From positions 1 through 25,938 of the forward strand of contig JAKSOY010000031.1 of assembly GCA_024405255.1 (NCBI GenBank): a stretch of DNA of 25,938 bases. Reading direction: 5' to 3'. Shown here piece after piece: positions 17,301 through 24,010 of this stretch. The notes under the pieces were generated by a model that saw only the letters and a program-made list of their open reading frames with translations, was not told the DNA's origin and did no database searches. The translations under genes were made by a program, and so were the position numbers. This stretch comes from Kiritimatiellia bacterium. GTDB taxonomy: Bacteria > Verrucomicrobiota > Kiritimatiellia > RFP12 > UBA1067. Position 1 is the stretch's first letter; every line of letters begins with the position of its first letter.

Positions 17301-18834
17301 GATTTTCCGCCGTCGCCGTCAACGCAACCTGCGTCGCCGCCAGCGAATCGCAGCCGTTCGCCGTCACGTCGGCGATCAGGCGCGCACCGCCCGCGAACGT
17401 GAGCGTGCCATTGACCGTGAAGGTCTCAACCGCGCCATTCTGAAGCGAGAAGCGTCCTTCAGACAGCGTCAGCGGCACCGACAGGTTCGTGAGCGTACCC
17501 GCCTTGACCGCATAGACGCCCTTCTTCTCCACGGCGGTGAAGCCCGCCAGATTCGCCGCCGTGAGCGTGCCTTCGTACACCTGCAGCGTCGTGCCATCCA
17601 CCAGGAACGCAAAGTCGTCCGCACTCGTGAAGACGCCATCCCCCTTGTTGCCGTAGAACGGATAGGACGGATTGTTCGCGTCGCTGTTGCCAGACGACAC
17701 ATCGTAGAGACCGCACATACCATCGCCGTTACGCCACGGCACGAAGTCGCGCTTGAGCGCGCCATCCTGCGTGATTTTGACCTTGTAGAAAATACCGCTG
17801 AACGCACGGTTGCCTGTCGTCGTGATCACACCCTTCTCGCTGTAGGCGCCGATGACCACATTGTAGCCCGTGTCGAACGTATTGTTCGCGCCGTTGTGTA
17901 CGAGCGTGCCGTCAATAAAGAGTTTCGCACAGTCGTTGCTCACGACGCAGCGGGTTCCGACGGGGTATTTGTTCGTCTTCCAGCCCGAATTGACGTTGCC
18001 GTAGGCGATGCAGGCCTGTCCCGATCCGTTCGCCCAGAAGCCGTATTCGTTGCTAGGGCCATAGGTCTTGCGCACCCCGATAAAGCTGGTCGAACCGCCC
18101 GACGAGAGGAACGTGAAATCGACGATCGAGTTGATGACCGATTTCGCCCGCACGCCCGTGTCGATCCACTGGCCCGCCGCCTTGAGGCCCGTGATGCGCA
18201 ACGCCGGATCGTCCGACGCGTAGAAGCGCCCCGTGCCGAGATTGCCGTAGAACTTGCCCTCGGTCTTGTCCCAGAGGCCGTTCTCGCCGCCCGGCGTGCG
18301 GCACGGCACGAAGTCGCGCACGACGCGCGCGCCTTCGGACATCTTGAAGGAGTAGAATCGCGTCGTCTGATGGCGCCACGGACTGCCACCGTTGTTGCCG
18401 CAGAAGAGATAGAGGTTGCCCGCATACGGCGTACCGGCCGACGGAACGGCGACCTCGGTCCCGTTCACCGTCCACGCGTTCCGCTCAAGCACAACCGTGA
18501 CATCCTGGTTCCGCTGGTTCGAGATGACATGTTCCACCGAACCGCACGACCAGGCCGAGAGATCGTCGGTGGCATTGTAATAGCGCATCAAGACGCCATC
18601 CGCCGCACTGTCGTTGCCTGTGACACCGAAGAACACGCCCCACCCGACCGTGCGAATGCATGTGTTGAAACGTGCCTCGATCTTCGTTTCGGCCGTAGGC
18701 CGATGGCCCGTGTCGATCCACTGCGTGCCCGACGACTGGATCCACTCAAGCGACGTATAATCCGCCGGCAGATCCACCGCCCAACCCATCATCGAAACCA
18801 CCGCCACGAATGCGGCCAGAATTTTTCTCGTCAT
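11308..18834 (-). CDS. Giant secreted modular protein: six LamG-like modules plus beta-helix regions (2508 aa)
   Basis: Signal peptide at 1-20 (MTRKILAAFVAVVSMMGWAV). Six LamG/concanavalin-A-like modules begin near residues 23, 216, 572, 757, 1238 and 1955. Most open with a variant of L-x-W/Y-I-x-S-x-G-x-Q-Y/W-I-D-T-G and close with RDFVP..., GLWD and, in most, KFYGN. Two YEGTLTA modules (about 418-570 and 975-1125) and two WNG/NW modules (1130-1236 and 1845-1950, each with PKYIGGDCDW and DLRGH) separate them. Beta-helix-like repeats with GGTVIAEG and DAGATLDFDG text fill 1440-1840 and 2155-2508. No autotransporter barrel, LPXTG or PEP-CTERM sorting signal is visible; the chain ends GFLIILR. 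It is probably a surface or extracellular glycan-binding or adhesive protein. It leads the operon containing GH28 and the pentose genes. GAGGAG lies 3 nt before the ATG; no strong promoter is visible upstream. Confidence 0.85.
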   Translation of the reverse strand: MTRKILAAFVAVVSMMGWAVDLPADYTSLEWIQSSGTQWIDTGHRPTAETKIEARFNTCIRTVGWGVFFGVTGNDSAADGVLMRYYNATDDLSAWSCGSVEHVISNQRNQDVTVVLERNAWTVNGTEVAVPSAGTPYAGNLYLFCGNNGGSPWRHQTTRFYSFKMSEGARVVRDFVPCRTPGGENGLWDKTEGKFYGNLGTGRFYASDDPALRITGLKAAGQWIDTGVRAKSVINSIVDFTFLSSGGSTSFIGVRKTYGPSNEYGFWANGSGQACIAYGNVNSGWKTNKYPVGTRCVVSNDCAKLFIDGTLVHNGANNTFDTGYNVVIGAYSEKGVITTTGNRAFSGIFYKVKITQDGALKRDFVPWRNGDGMCGLYDVSSGNSDANNPSYPFYGNKGDGVFTSADDFAFLVDGTTLQVYEGTLTAANLAGFTAVEKKGVYAVKAGTLTNLSVPLTLSEGRFSLQNGAVETFTVNGTLTFAGGARLIADVTANGCDSLAATQVALTATAENPFIIELAPQSGVAFDADHAPTLIAGVAADDLAKFRLAPCGLDAQLAVQGGNLVLLVAQPALPAGYSRLDWIASSGEQYILTGVEATPQMQVEMSFRVNRYVTNGAIFGTDAWTGYRYLFNMQSNKFMFHAAGNDLLALQTGVDYTVRTDGTTATMTGGGQTKTAAIANNINAVKRELAVFAMNTGTYGTHIRLYSMVLRDASGQLLRSFVPCRAPRGEAGLWDLVEGKFYGNRGSGRFADPDDTLRLVNAIASHGNDYIDTQYTATATTKMTMDAVPVRADIKSAFFGVWQEDTYATSGLTFGVYINGNKNAASTLLTGQNGDWLSNQKPLMAGSRYFFSLDAVTREFLCWRDGDFSRTYDSISHTGSVTGQTLGPIWIFAANAFSGKSGHTGLYYGQMKVYTADIYESDVLKRAYRPAWTADGQLGLCDVQNGNTFYPNASTVSGANLTWEGIAFTRADSTLTAYEGTLTAGDLDGVTVLVKSGWHVLDAAAVTTLPVLQITKGTFSVADGTARTTTVSGSMTLVGGARLALDLTPAGCDSFSPTAVMFDNATEENPVEIDLSIQSGTDLTRSYVLVSSGVTGENGRARFIRVNSDEPIECFIQDGALVLRYGDTTSPVRAEWKGGADGRVDDAANWKCYNSFGEEMPGVLPTEKTTVVLPDGCVFNCPAGATFICKELVMPKYIGGDCDWSGLTVPIETAIDLRGHQLTLASLNGSGQVYDSTCFAPVEYVESAGASYVNTLYRHQPNTRVECVVDATDPSEANWRAAFGARNVDYKKSCFVFFLRDGSGMARYARTGDEAQYSGTFPYSQRVKIVCEGATATVFNGDTGSVFYSITTVGTLDGGVNDMFIFGLNQGGENGVSVQTTSLSKLKLYSFKIYEGETLMRDFQPVKCLTTGNYGLWDAVTCRFFASGNTSPLTGPAVAVDGTPMSGELHVVVPAETTLTGKALAVDGSVRLVKDGAGVLLWNGGRLGAGVTTLVTNGVFKAGANDTAFAAHGPIVIREAGQFDLNAHIGGGGSTPFIGTKFFVEGEGPDGTGAIVNNGSNNYGYHLSDVQLTGDATFGGVSRIDFRGTTDLEGTNATLTVKNSSVLALVDAASKVNVGHLVVSDGGILQPCEFNASTLKAQDITLLRGGEIAYWSGTGTWNVPVRVGEGGGEIYAQYGSEPYTYVQRGTVTVDAGSTLALTSPANKTINGTLESVVLNGTLNGANAKATTTITSLLSGNGTVTGVNVKMSGTNSCWRLEVGEGGFTSRVNLDAAPGDFLAGLARMEIYGVRAGTDFDICSAGTLTLDQLKMIVLKAFDAAGEEVLGCRLTIEESRIHAYFGDATIPRTAVWNGSAEDFDLANPDNWTCVNDFGNEVVSVPTRDTTVTIPDGCVFNVTNGAPLLYRELIYPKYIGGDCDWTGLARPINSTIDLRGHKLVLSSLAGTGTITDTSTHGTYERLSYIQSNSKGEYIDTGVIGKNGIHMEIDVKMISNGGSAMLVGERPKYPGATSNCGFWVNGDGIPAIGYGLIDSGYETGASGIKNTRCVLTNSHARLFKDGVMIIDRTDNTTFNSNVSITLFALHTSSKVENTGTRVITAQVFGLKIWDENTLLRDFVPVRRVSDGKVGLIDRAHADQFYTSSVALTAGPVVPFDDEPCGELHVNVPSGQTLENTSLTITRLVKVVKEGAGTFKPTKGQDYSGGTVIAEGKIVCNGSSEFYLGCSGGKVTIDAGATLDFDGHGNQVYYTFVLNGGTIRSATDRGESGYAWMRRVELTADSVMSGDSFGFVGLGWAPTTLEMNGHTLTVDITVGKLFYMGNLTITGGGTLYARSGGWLVLGGSSSDPTTGSIDKYVTAETTTLEVTGVALCVDSATVCFANYYPHGGQTYDRKKDNQPILVTGRVTPVSAWHDCQLQSGATLDLSQNAASWTGVTTFSNNANKTGVVSCVDGATIYVDVGSRPRRANLCLIAWTAETRPDATFVPVPGSDFELYTTDDGLFMRRGFLIILR
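12985..15447 (-). repeat. Duplicated WNG/NW module within the giant gene (12985-13302 and 15127-15447)
   Basis: The two copies encode residues 1845-1950 and 1130-1236 of the giant protein. Both run from R/P-x-A-x-W-x-G through D-x-x-NW, then TVxxPDGCVFN, then PKYIGGDCDW-x-GL and DLRGH. The DNA is similar too: a 23-nt stretch starting CAGTCGCCGCC is identical at 13085-13107 and 15233-15255 on the plus strand. This indicates internal duplication of an exon-sized module. A third, more diverged copy lies in the 1069-aa protein at residues 609-720. Confidence 0.8.
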
Positions 18835-18956
18835 AGTCTCCTCGCTTTCTCACATCTTGATGACCCACATTTTCCAGAGAGACAGACAACACACCGTCCC
18901 TAAGAAAAATTTTAGCAAAATTAGAGAATGACGAAAAGGAGAAATTTGTTTAAAGT

Positions 18957-18970
18957 GCACCAATTGGTGC
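18957..18970. terminator. Perfect 14-bp palindrome after the ATPase gene (weak terminator or operator)
   Basis: GCACCAATTGGTGC is a perfect palindrome 10 nt past the ATPase stop (18980). As RNA it forms a 5-bp GC-rich stem with an AATT loop, followed on the minus strand by ACTTTAAAC and not by a clean U-run. It also lies in the only spacer upstream of the giant gene (18835-18979), so it could equally be a regulator site. Within this 145-bp AT-rich spacer I see only a weak TAAAAT -10-like box and no good -35. Confidence 0.4.
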
Positions 18971-18979
18971 GAACCTCTC

Positions 18980-20407
18980 TCACAATAAATCGTCTACGCG
19001 GATCAGAGAATCAAAATAACCGCTGCCGCTCACGCTTTTGGATATCTTCCCCGAATACACCAGCGCTGTTCGAATCGATACATCCCGACCGACAGACAGC
19101 CGTTTCACCTTTTCCATGACATCGCGCTCGACCTCTTCGCCGATTCCGTTCTTGCGCTTGATTTCCACAACGATCAAAGCTCTACGCGTTTGAACCAGTA
19201 GATCAATCTGAACACCCCGTGTACTATCTTTACCGAGCTTGCGGAACGGAGCCGCGGAAAACACCTGAACATTTTCCAGATGAAGCGGGCGAAGCAGCAT
19301 CTTGAAATTGTTGAGAATCAGATTCTCAAACTGAAGCCCCATCACGGCATTCCATTCCGGCAGATTCTCCAACGACACGAACTCGTAGCGGCCTTCGGCG
19401 ATCTCACGCATGTGCGGCTTGACATATTTCAGGTAGAAACGCGAGTAATTGTCACGAAGACGGTACCGAATCGTGCGCATCCGGCGCCCGCTTTCAGGGT
19501 TCAAACCCGAATCGGCAGCCACAAATCCCGCCATCTCCAGTTCGTCCATCATATCGGAAAATTGACCGTTCCTCGCCGTGCCAAGCCGTTCCGCAAGCGC
19601 CGTACCGTCAAGCGATCCCGATGCCAGAACTTCAAGTACGTTGCGCTTCAAAGATGAATTGGCCGCAAAAACTGTCGAGAAGATGTCGTCGAAATCACGA
19701 AACAGATATCCATTGGGCCGGAAACACATCCGACTGATATTTTCGTCGGCAGACTGCGACGGGGCCACCTCTTCGAGATAACGCGGTACGCCGCCCGTAA
19801 CCGACAGAACATCCAGAATTTCCCGCGTGGCGACACGAGATCTACGCGCCCCCCAGAACTCGGCCGCCTCACGCAACGTCAATTCAGGTACGACGACATC
19901 CAACGAAATACGCCCGACAAACCCCGTATTGGCAAGAATGTTGTGCTCAATCCAACTCGAAACCGATCCACAGATCACAACGATCAGATCCTTGCGTCTA
20001 TGGAATCGCCGGTCCCATGCATACTTGAGTTCTCCGGGGAAATTCGGATCATATTTCCCCATCCACGAAATTTCATCCAATAGAATCACACACCGCCCCC
20101 GTTGCGGAACAGCCGACGCCAGTTTCCGAAAAGCGTCAAACCAGCTTTCAACCGGTTCATACGCCTGTCCGCTCAACTCCGCCAATTGACGGCAGAAAGC
20201 GTTCAACTGGTCCTGATTGCCCATCTTCGGTTGCGGTGCCAATCCCTCAAAAGCCCACAATTCCGCCTGATCGAGTTTCGCGAATTGTTCGATCAACGTG
20301 CTTTTACCAATTCGACGACGTCCCCGACACGTCACAAGCGAAGCCTGCTGCCGACGCCACAAGGCTGACAGTTGTTCCAGAAGCGTTTCTCGTCCATAAA
20401 AGTTCAT
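18980..20407 (-). CDS. P-loop ATPase with nuclease-like C-terminal domain (ATPase_2/DUF234 type, 475 aa)
   Basis: Family of solitary ATPases common in archaea and many bacteria, of unknown cellular role. Walker A GRRRIGKST is at 29-37, Walker B VILLDEISW at 107-115 (D111, E112), and VICGSVSSW follows as a probable sensor region. A winged-helix-like middle (LNRN-type GTALAERLGTARNG, SDMMDELEMAGFV) leads to a C-terminal part with QFENLI, VQIDLLV and LIVVEIKRK. That spacing is typical of a PD-(D/E)xK fold, as in DUF234. I start at 20407 (MNFYGRE), where GGAAAGG (20414-20420) lies 6 nt upstream; an in-frame ATG nine codons earlier lacks this. Base and codon use look more AT-rich than in the neighbours, its promoter is near-consensus, and it interrupts two secreted-protein loci, all suggesting horizontal acquisition. 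Confidence 0.88.
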   Translation of the reverse strand: MNFYGRETLLEQLSALWRRQQASLVTCRGRRRIGKSTLIEQFAKLDQAELWAFEGLAPQPKMGNQDQLNAFCRQLAELSGQAYEPVESWFDAFRKLASAVPQRGRCVILLDEISWMGKYDPNFPGELKYAWDRRFHRRKDLIVVICGSVSSWIEHNILANTGFVGRISLDVVVPELTLREAAEFWGARRSRVATREILDVLSVTGGVPRYLEEVAPSQSADENISRMCFRPNGYLFRDFDDIFSTVFAANSSLKRNVLEVLASGSLDGTALAERLGTARNGQFSDMMDELEMAGFVAADSGLNPESGRRMRTIRYRLRDNYSRFYLKYVKPHMREIAEGRYEFVSLENLPEWNAVMGLQFENLILNNFKMLLRPLHLENVQVFSAAPFRKLGKDSTRGVQIDLLVQTRRALIVVEIKRKNGIGEEVERDVMEKVKRLSVGRDVSIRTALVYSGKISKSVSGSGYFDSLIRVDDLL

Positions 20408-20436
20408 TCGACACCTTTCCTTGTAAAACCGCACGA

Positions 20437-20465
20437 ATTATAGAACTTTTATTAAATTTTGTCAA
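20437..20465 (-). promoter_or_regulatory. Near-consensus sigma70 promoter of the ATPase gene
   Basis: On the minus strand, a perfect TTGACA (20460-20465) and a perfect TATAAT (20437-20442) are separated by 17 nt. The expected start is near 20430, giving a leader of about 23 nt that contains the GGAAAGG Shine-Dalgarno. It is the best promoter match in the window. Confidence 0.8.
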
Positions 20466-20469
20466 TAGC

Positions 20470-20510
20470 AATATTCTTATATTCGGCATTTTGCCAAACT
20501 TAAGAATATT
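20470..20510. terminator. 41-nt imperfect palindrome between the 1069-aa gene and the ATPase promoter
   Basis: AATATTCTTA (20470-20479) and TAAGAATATT (20501-20510) are perfect 10-bp inverted arms. Inside them, GGCA-TTT-TGCC plus A:T and G:U pairs extend the stem almost to a 3-nt loop. It lies 47 nt past the 1069-aa gene stop and 4 nt upstream of the ATPase -35 box. It could terminate the upstream gene, although no U-run follows on the minus strand. Equally, it could be an operator for the strong promoter beside it. Confidence 0.55.
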
Positions 20511-20556
20511 CTTCATCATCCTGAGACCGATTCGATGGACGAGGCAACGGCAATTC

Positions 20557-23500
20557 TTAGCGGAGGTAGAGGACCGTGCCGCCGCGGCGCAACACGAAGA
20601 GCCCGCTTTCGAAACTCTTCAGATAGCACCTCCGGCGCGTCTGGGCATCCAGCACGAAATTCACATTCTCCGGAATCTCCGGCCAGCTCATCACCTGAGT
20701 CGGCGTCGTCGTATCGTACTCGTGTCCGTGCAGGTCGACCGTCACCGTCGCTCCCTCCGCAAACGTGACTCGATAAGCGTTCTTTTTGGGATTGACCGTC
20801 GGGTAGACCGTTGTGCGCTCGGAGAGATTGATGGTCGAACCATGCAGCAGCACATAGTTGTGGATGTAGTTGGAATGGGGCGTGAACGTCCCGCAGATCT
20901 CCACCTTGTTGGTGCCGTCGACCCAATCGCCGAGATCGTCGGCAGACATGACGAGATCATGCACCTGCAGCTTTTTGTTCACCCGCAGACGCGGACTCCT
21001 CCCGAACTCGAGATCGACCGTGGGCGAGCCCACCACGGCGCCGTTCGTCCCCTCGATGATAACCCATCCGCCGTTGACGACATTCAGGCGGCCATTCTGG
21101 ATCACGGTGCTGTAGAAATGAAAATTGCCGGCACTGTCCAGCTTAAGTTCGTGTCCGCCGAGGTCGAGCAAGGTCGGTCCATAACTTTGGGCGAGGAATC
21201 CAAATTGCGACTTGGCGTACATCGACGAATCCGCCGTCAACCGCACGGTTCCCAACGTGCGGCAACCGACGCTCGTCGCCACCCCCGTGTTCTCAAGCTG
21301 ACCGCCCGCGAGCGTGATCGGGAATTGCGTCCACACATAGCTTTCAGTATCGCTCGCTGCGGCAACGTCGAAGACACCGTTCGTGTAGACGGTGATCGAC
21401 GCGTTAGCGCCATTCGGATGTGCGCGGCTGTCCAGGGCGACAGTTCCTTCTTCGATCACCGTGCCGCCCGCATAGTCGGCCCCGACCCGATGTTGCGCCC
21501 GATACTCGCCTTTGCCGACCTTGAGTAGCCTGAGCGCACCCGAAAGGAAAATGCCCGTGTTGGCGGCCTTGGCGTTTGCGGACACGTCGACACGCAGTAC
21601 GCCGCCCGGGGTCCCCGTGTCGGTGATCGTACCGCTGCCCTGCAGATCGTCGACCGTCAGGGTGTGCCCCGCAAGATCGAGCAGGAAGCCCGTCGCCAAA
21701 TCGCCGCCGAACGACCCGCGCCAATCCGCATCGGCCGCGAGCGCGGCGTTCTCGAACTTGAGCGACCGCCAGCAGACGTCCTCCGCCGTCGCCACGTTGA
21801 AGGCAAAGGCCCCGCGTACCGTGACCGCCGTGATTCCCCGGTTCGGTAGCGCGCCCGGCAGTTCCTCGCCGCGGAGGTTGCGGCACAGCCAGTTCGTCGC
21901 CGCGTTGAGGTCCAGATCCGTACCGCCGATCCATTCGGCCGTCAGCGGAACGACAGGACATTCATACGCCGTCGGGGCCGTATAGCGGAAAATCCGCGAG
22001 ACCGCACCCTGCTCGATGTTGTCGCTTGTGTACGCGCCACCGCCCGTCGGTGTAACAAACGTGCGGCCCGCCAGATCGACGAATCCGACCGTGCCGTCTG
22101 CGCGCTTCGCCGGCACATAGTCGACAAGCTTGCAGCCCGAACGCGCAAAGAGGCGCAGGTAATACCACTTGCCGCTGTCGCGGTCGGCTGTAGCGAGGTT
22201 CTTGTTGTTCATGCGCAACACCGTGCCGGAACTGCCCACCGGCGCCGAGGCGGCCGTACCTCGTGACGTACCGTTGTGCGTCAATGTCTTGTTGCGGAAC
22301 ACGATGTTGTTGCAGGCGTTGCCATCCAGCGAGAAGGTCAACGTCACCTGCGCCGAGTAGGCGGCATTGTAGAAGCAGTAGTTGTATTTGGGATTGTTGC
22401 CATTGCCCGCTCGTTCAAGACGAACCGTGCCACCGACGCCGGCAAAGGTCTTGCCGTACGTGCCGGCGCCGTTGATGGGCTGGAAGCCGTACTCGAACCC
22501 GTAGCAGAGCGTGTCGAGAACGCCGGTGTCGTTGTAGTCGTCCGCCTCGTTGGCCGTCAGAGAAACGAGACGCGTGTAGTCTTCCGCCGTGAACACCCGC
22601 AGTACGTTCGATCCGAATGTGCAGAGACGGGTCAACGTGCAGGTGAAGGTTCCACCCGCCGCCGGAATCGATTCCGATAAAACCGTGCGATCCTTCCAGG
22701 CCTGGATGTCGAGTCCGCGGTCCGCCCCGTCAGATACGAGATAGAGCTTCTCGCCTGTCGCAAAACCCGCCGGCACGACAACCGTGGCGATGTCGTTCTC
22801 AACTGTCAGCGTCAACGTACGCGACGTCACGTCGACGGCCGGGGTGTAGCCGGCATTGTCGGTAAAGACGGCATCCTCCGTCACCACGGTTCCCGCGCCG
22901 AACGCACCGCCGCCCGTCGGAGTGACGAAACGCTTCTCGGCCTGGTCGTAGAAGCCCACGACATTGTCGCTCGTACGACGCACGGGGATGTAGTCGATGA
23001 GCAGACGATCGTCGGCGCCCCAGATCTTCAGGTAGTACCACCAGCCATAACTGTGGTCGCTGGCCGAATTGGGATTCAGCGTGTTCAAGCGCACGCGCGA
23101 CCCGCGCAACCCCATTGGACCCGTACGATAGTCGCCCAGTTTCGTGCCATTCACCGTAATTGCATTGTTGCGGGCGAGGATCGTGTTCATGCCGTCCGTT
23201 TTGAGGTTTGCGGCCTTGTACTGATAGGCTCCCGACGTGTTGCACGCGCAGAAGTTGAACCTCGTCGTACTCCCCGCGCCCTCGAAGCGGAAATGCGTTC
23301 CCGCCGCACCTTCGAAGTCAAGCGCGCAGATCATCTTGCCGTAGCTGCCGCCGCCCGTCGGCTTGTAACCGTACTCGATGCCATAGACCTGGTTGTCGAG
23401 CATCCCCGGATCAACGTAGTCGTTGGAGGCGTCGACGACAAGATAGTCGAGTTTTTCGAATTCGGACTGGAAGAACGCACGCACCGTGCAGTTGCCGTCG

Positions 23501-23766
23501 GGGAAGCCGATGTCGGCGAGCGTCGCGCTGAACTCGCCGCCTGCTGCGGGAATGGACGCGACCAGTTCGCGCGTCGCCGACCAGGCGGCGAACTGCGTGC
23601 CACGATCGCTCGCGGCCGACACAAGAACCAACTTGGCACCGGGCGCATAGCCCGCAGGTACGCTCACCTTGACAGATGAGGCATCCACCGTAATCGTCGG
23701 TTCATCCGCCCAAAGCGCGCTTCCTGCGCACACGGCGGCAACCAAAGCCATCATCGACTTGACCAT
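20557..23766 (-). CDS. Secreted modular protein with two tandem repeats and beta-helix C-terminus (1069 aa)
   Basis: Signal peptide at 1-20 (MVKSMMALVAAVCAGSALWA). Two tandem repeats span about 24-305 and 311-590. Each contains VPAGYAPG/VPAGFATG, SIPAAGG, a G-x-E-Y-G-x-x-P segment, KWYYL/WWYYL, a D-Y-x-P-x-x-R block and TPTGGGA. Residues 609-720 are a WNG/NW module (AEWIGG, TNWLC, DLAGHTL, GSGTITDTG) like the two in the giant protein. Residues 720-1069 are beta-helix-like with AGGTVIEEGTV, ending in a GLFVLRRGG...LYLR tail. No sortase, PEP-CTERM or autotransporter barrel signal is visible. Likely extracellular or surface-bound, perhaps glycan-binding; no catalytic motif is recognised. AGGAG lies 6 nt before the ATG. 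Its own promoter is likely at 23898-23927. Confidence 0.85.
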   Translation of the reverse strand: MVKSMMALVAAVCAGSALWADEPTITVDASSVKVSVPAGYAPGAKLVLVSAASDRGTQFAAWSATRELVASIPAAGGEFSATLADIGFPDGNCTVRAFFQSEFEKLDYLVVDASNDYVDPGMLDNQVYGIEYGYKPTGGGSYGKMICALDFEGAAGTHFRFEGAGSTTRFNFCACNTSGAYQYKAANLKTDGMNTILARNNAITVNGTKLGDYRTGPMGLRGSRVRLNTLNPNSASDHSYGWWYYLKIWGADDRLLIDYIPVRRTSDNVVGFYDQAEKRFVTPTGGGAFGAGTVVTEDAVFTDNAGYTPAVDVTSRTLTLTVENDIATVVVPAGFATGEKLYLVSDGADRGLDIQAWKDRTVLSESIPAAGGTFTCTLTRLCTFGSNVLRVFTAEDYTRLVSLTANEADDYNDTGVLDTLCYGFEYGFQPINGAGTYGKTFAGVGGTVRLERAGNGNNPKYNYCFYNAAYSAQVTLTFSLDGNACNNIVFRNKTLTHNGTSRGTAASAPVGSSGTVLRMNNKNLATADRDSGKWYYLRLFARSGCKLVDYVPAKRADGTVGFVDLAGRTFVTPTGGGAYTSDNIEQGAVSRIFRYTAPTAYECPVVPLTAEWIGGTDLDLNAATNWLCRNLRGEELPGALPNRGITAVTVRGAFAFNVATAEDVCWRSLKFENAALAADADWRGSFGGDLATGFLLDLAGHTLTVDDLQGSGTITDTGTPGGVLRVDVSANAKAANTGIFLSGALRLLKVGKGEYRAQHRVGADYAGGTVIEEGTVALDSRAHPNGANASITVYTNGVFDVAAASDTESYVWTQFPITLAGGQLENTGVATSVGCRTLGTVRLTADSSMYAKSQFGFLAQSYGPTLLDLGGHELKLDSAGNFHFYSTVIQNGRLNVVNGGWVIIEGTNGAVVGSPTVDLEFGRSPRLRVNKKLQVHDLVMSADDLGDWVDGTNKVEICGTFTPHSNYIHNYVLLHGSTINLSERTTVYPTVNPKKNAYRVTFAEGATVTVDLHGHEYDTTTPTQVMSWPEIPENVNFVLDAQTRRRCYLKSFESGLFVLRRGGTVLYLR
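21997..23697 (-). repeat. Two tandem ~280-residue protein repeats in the 1069-aa protein
   Basis: The repeats correspond to residues 24-305 and 311-590. Matching landmarks in the same order include the VxVPAGxAxGxKLxLVS start, D-R-G, AAW/QAW, ES/ASIPAAGG, Y-x-D-x-GxLDxxxYGxEYG, TYGK/SYGK, YYLxxxG/R, DYxPxxR, VGFxD and FVTPTGGGA. The copies are diverged at the DNA level. Each looks like a small beta domain followed by a LamG-like domain, functionally parallel to the modules in the giant protein but of a different subtype. Confidence 0.8.
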
Positions 23767-23897
23767 CGTCTACTCCTGTTCGATTCGAAATCGTCTCCCC
23801 AATCAAGCAGGACAGGATGCGAATTCAACCACCCCGTCCCACCCCGATGCGCAGCCCGACCGTCCACCCGGAAAGTCCTCTATGCATTCTTGTAAAG

Positions 23898-23927
23898 ATA
23901 GTATCATATCATGCGTCGCAGAGTCAA
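23898..23927 (-). promoter_or_regulatory. Candidate promoter of the 1069-aa gene
   Basis: On the minus strand, TTGACT (23922-23927) precedes TACTAT (23898-23903) with an 18-nt spacer; GATACT with a 16-nt spacer is an alternative reading. It would give a leader of about 125 nt. That leader (23767-23890) holds no recognised riboswitch or open frame, only runs of CCACCCCGTCC-like sequence on the plus strand. Confidence 0.5.
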
Positions 23928-23938
23928 TTGAAAACGGA

Positions 23939-23956
23939 TTGCCAGAAGAGCGGCAA
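23939..23956 (-). terminator. Weak hairpin downstream of the 178-aa gene
   Basis: On the minus strand, TTGCC and GGCAA pair across an 8-nt loop and are followed by TCCGTTTT. It lies 55 nt past the 178-aa gene stop and just before the next promoter. The stem is only 5 bp, so this is a weak terminator candidate. Confidence 0.25.
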
Positions 23957-24010
23957 CAACAACAGGTTCGTTCTGGGCGAACGGTCGCGTGAAGCTGATT
24001 CTCCTGAGCA

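Noticed and set aside
12586..18903. A 2105-codon open frame on the plus strand
   Set aside because: It lies entirely antisense to the giant secreted protein, is extremely rich in Arg/His/Ala and has no domain or signal peptide. The minus-strand frame has a signal peptide and coherent repeated modules, so the plus frame is a by-product of GC-rich codon use.
11308..23766. Type V autotransporters
   Set aside because: The beta-helix repeats resemble autotransporter passengers, but neither large protein has a roughly 250-300 residue C-terminal barrel; both stop in a short hydrophobic tail.
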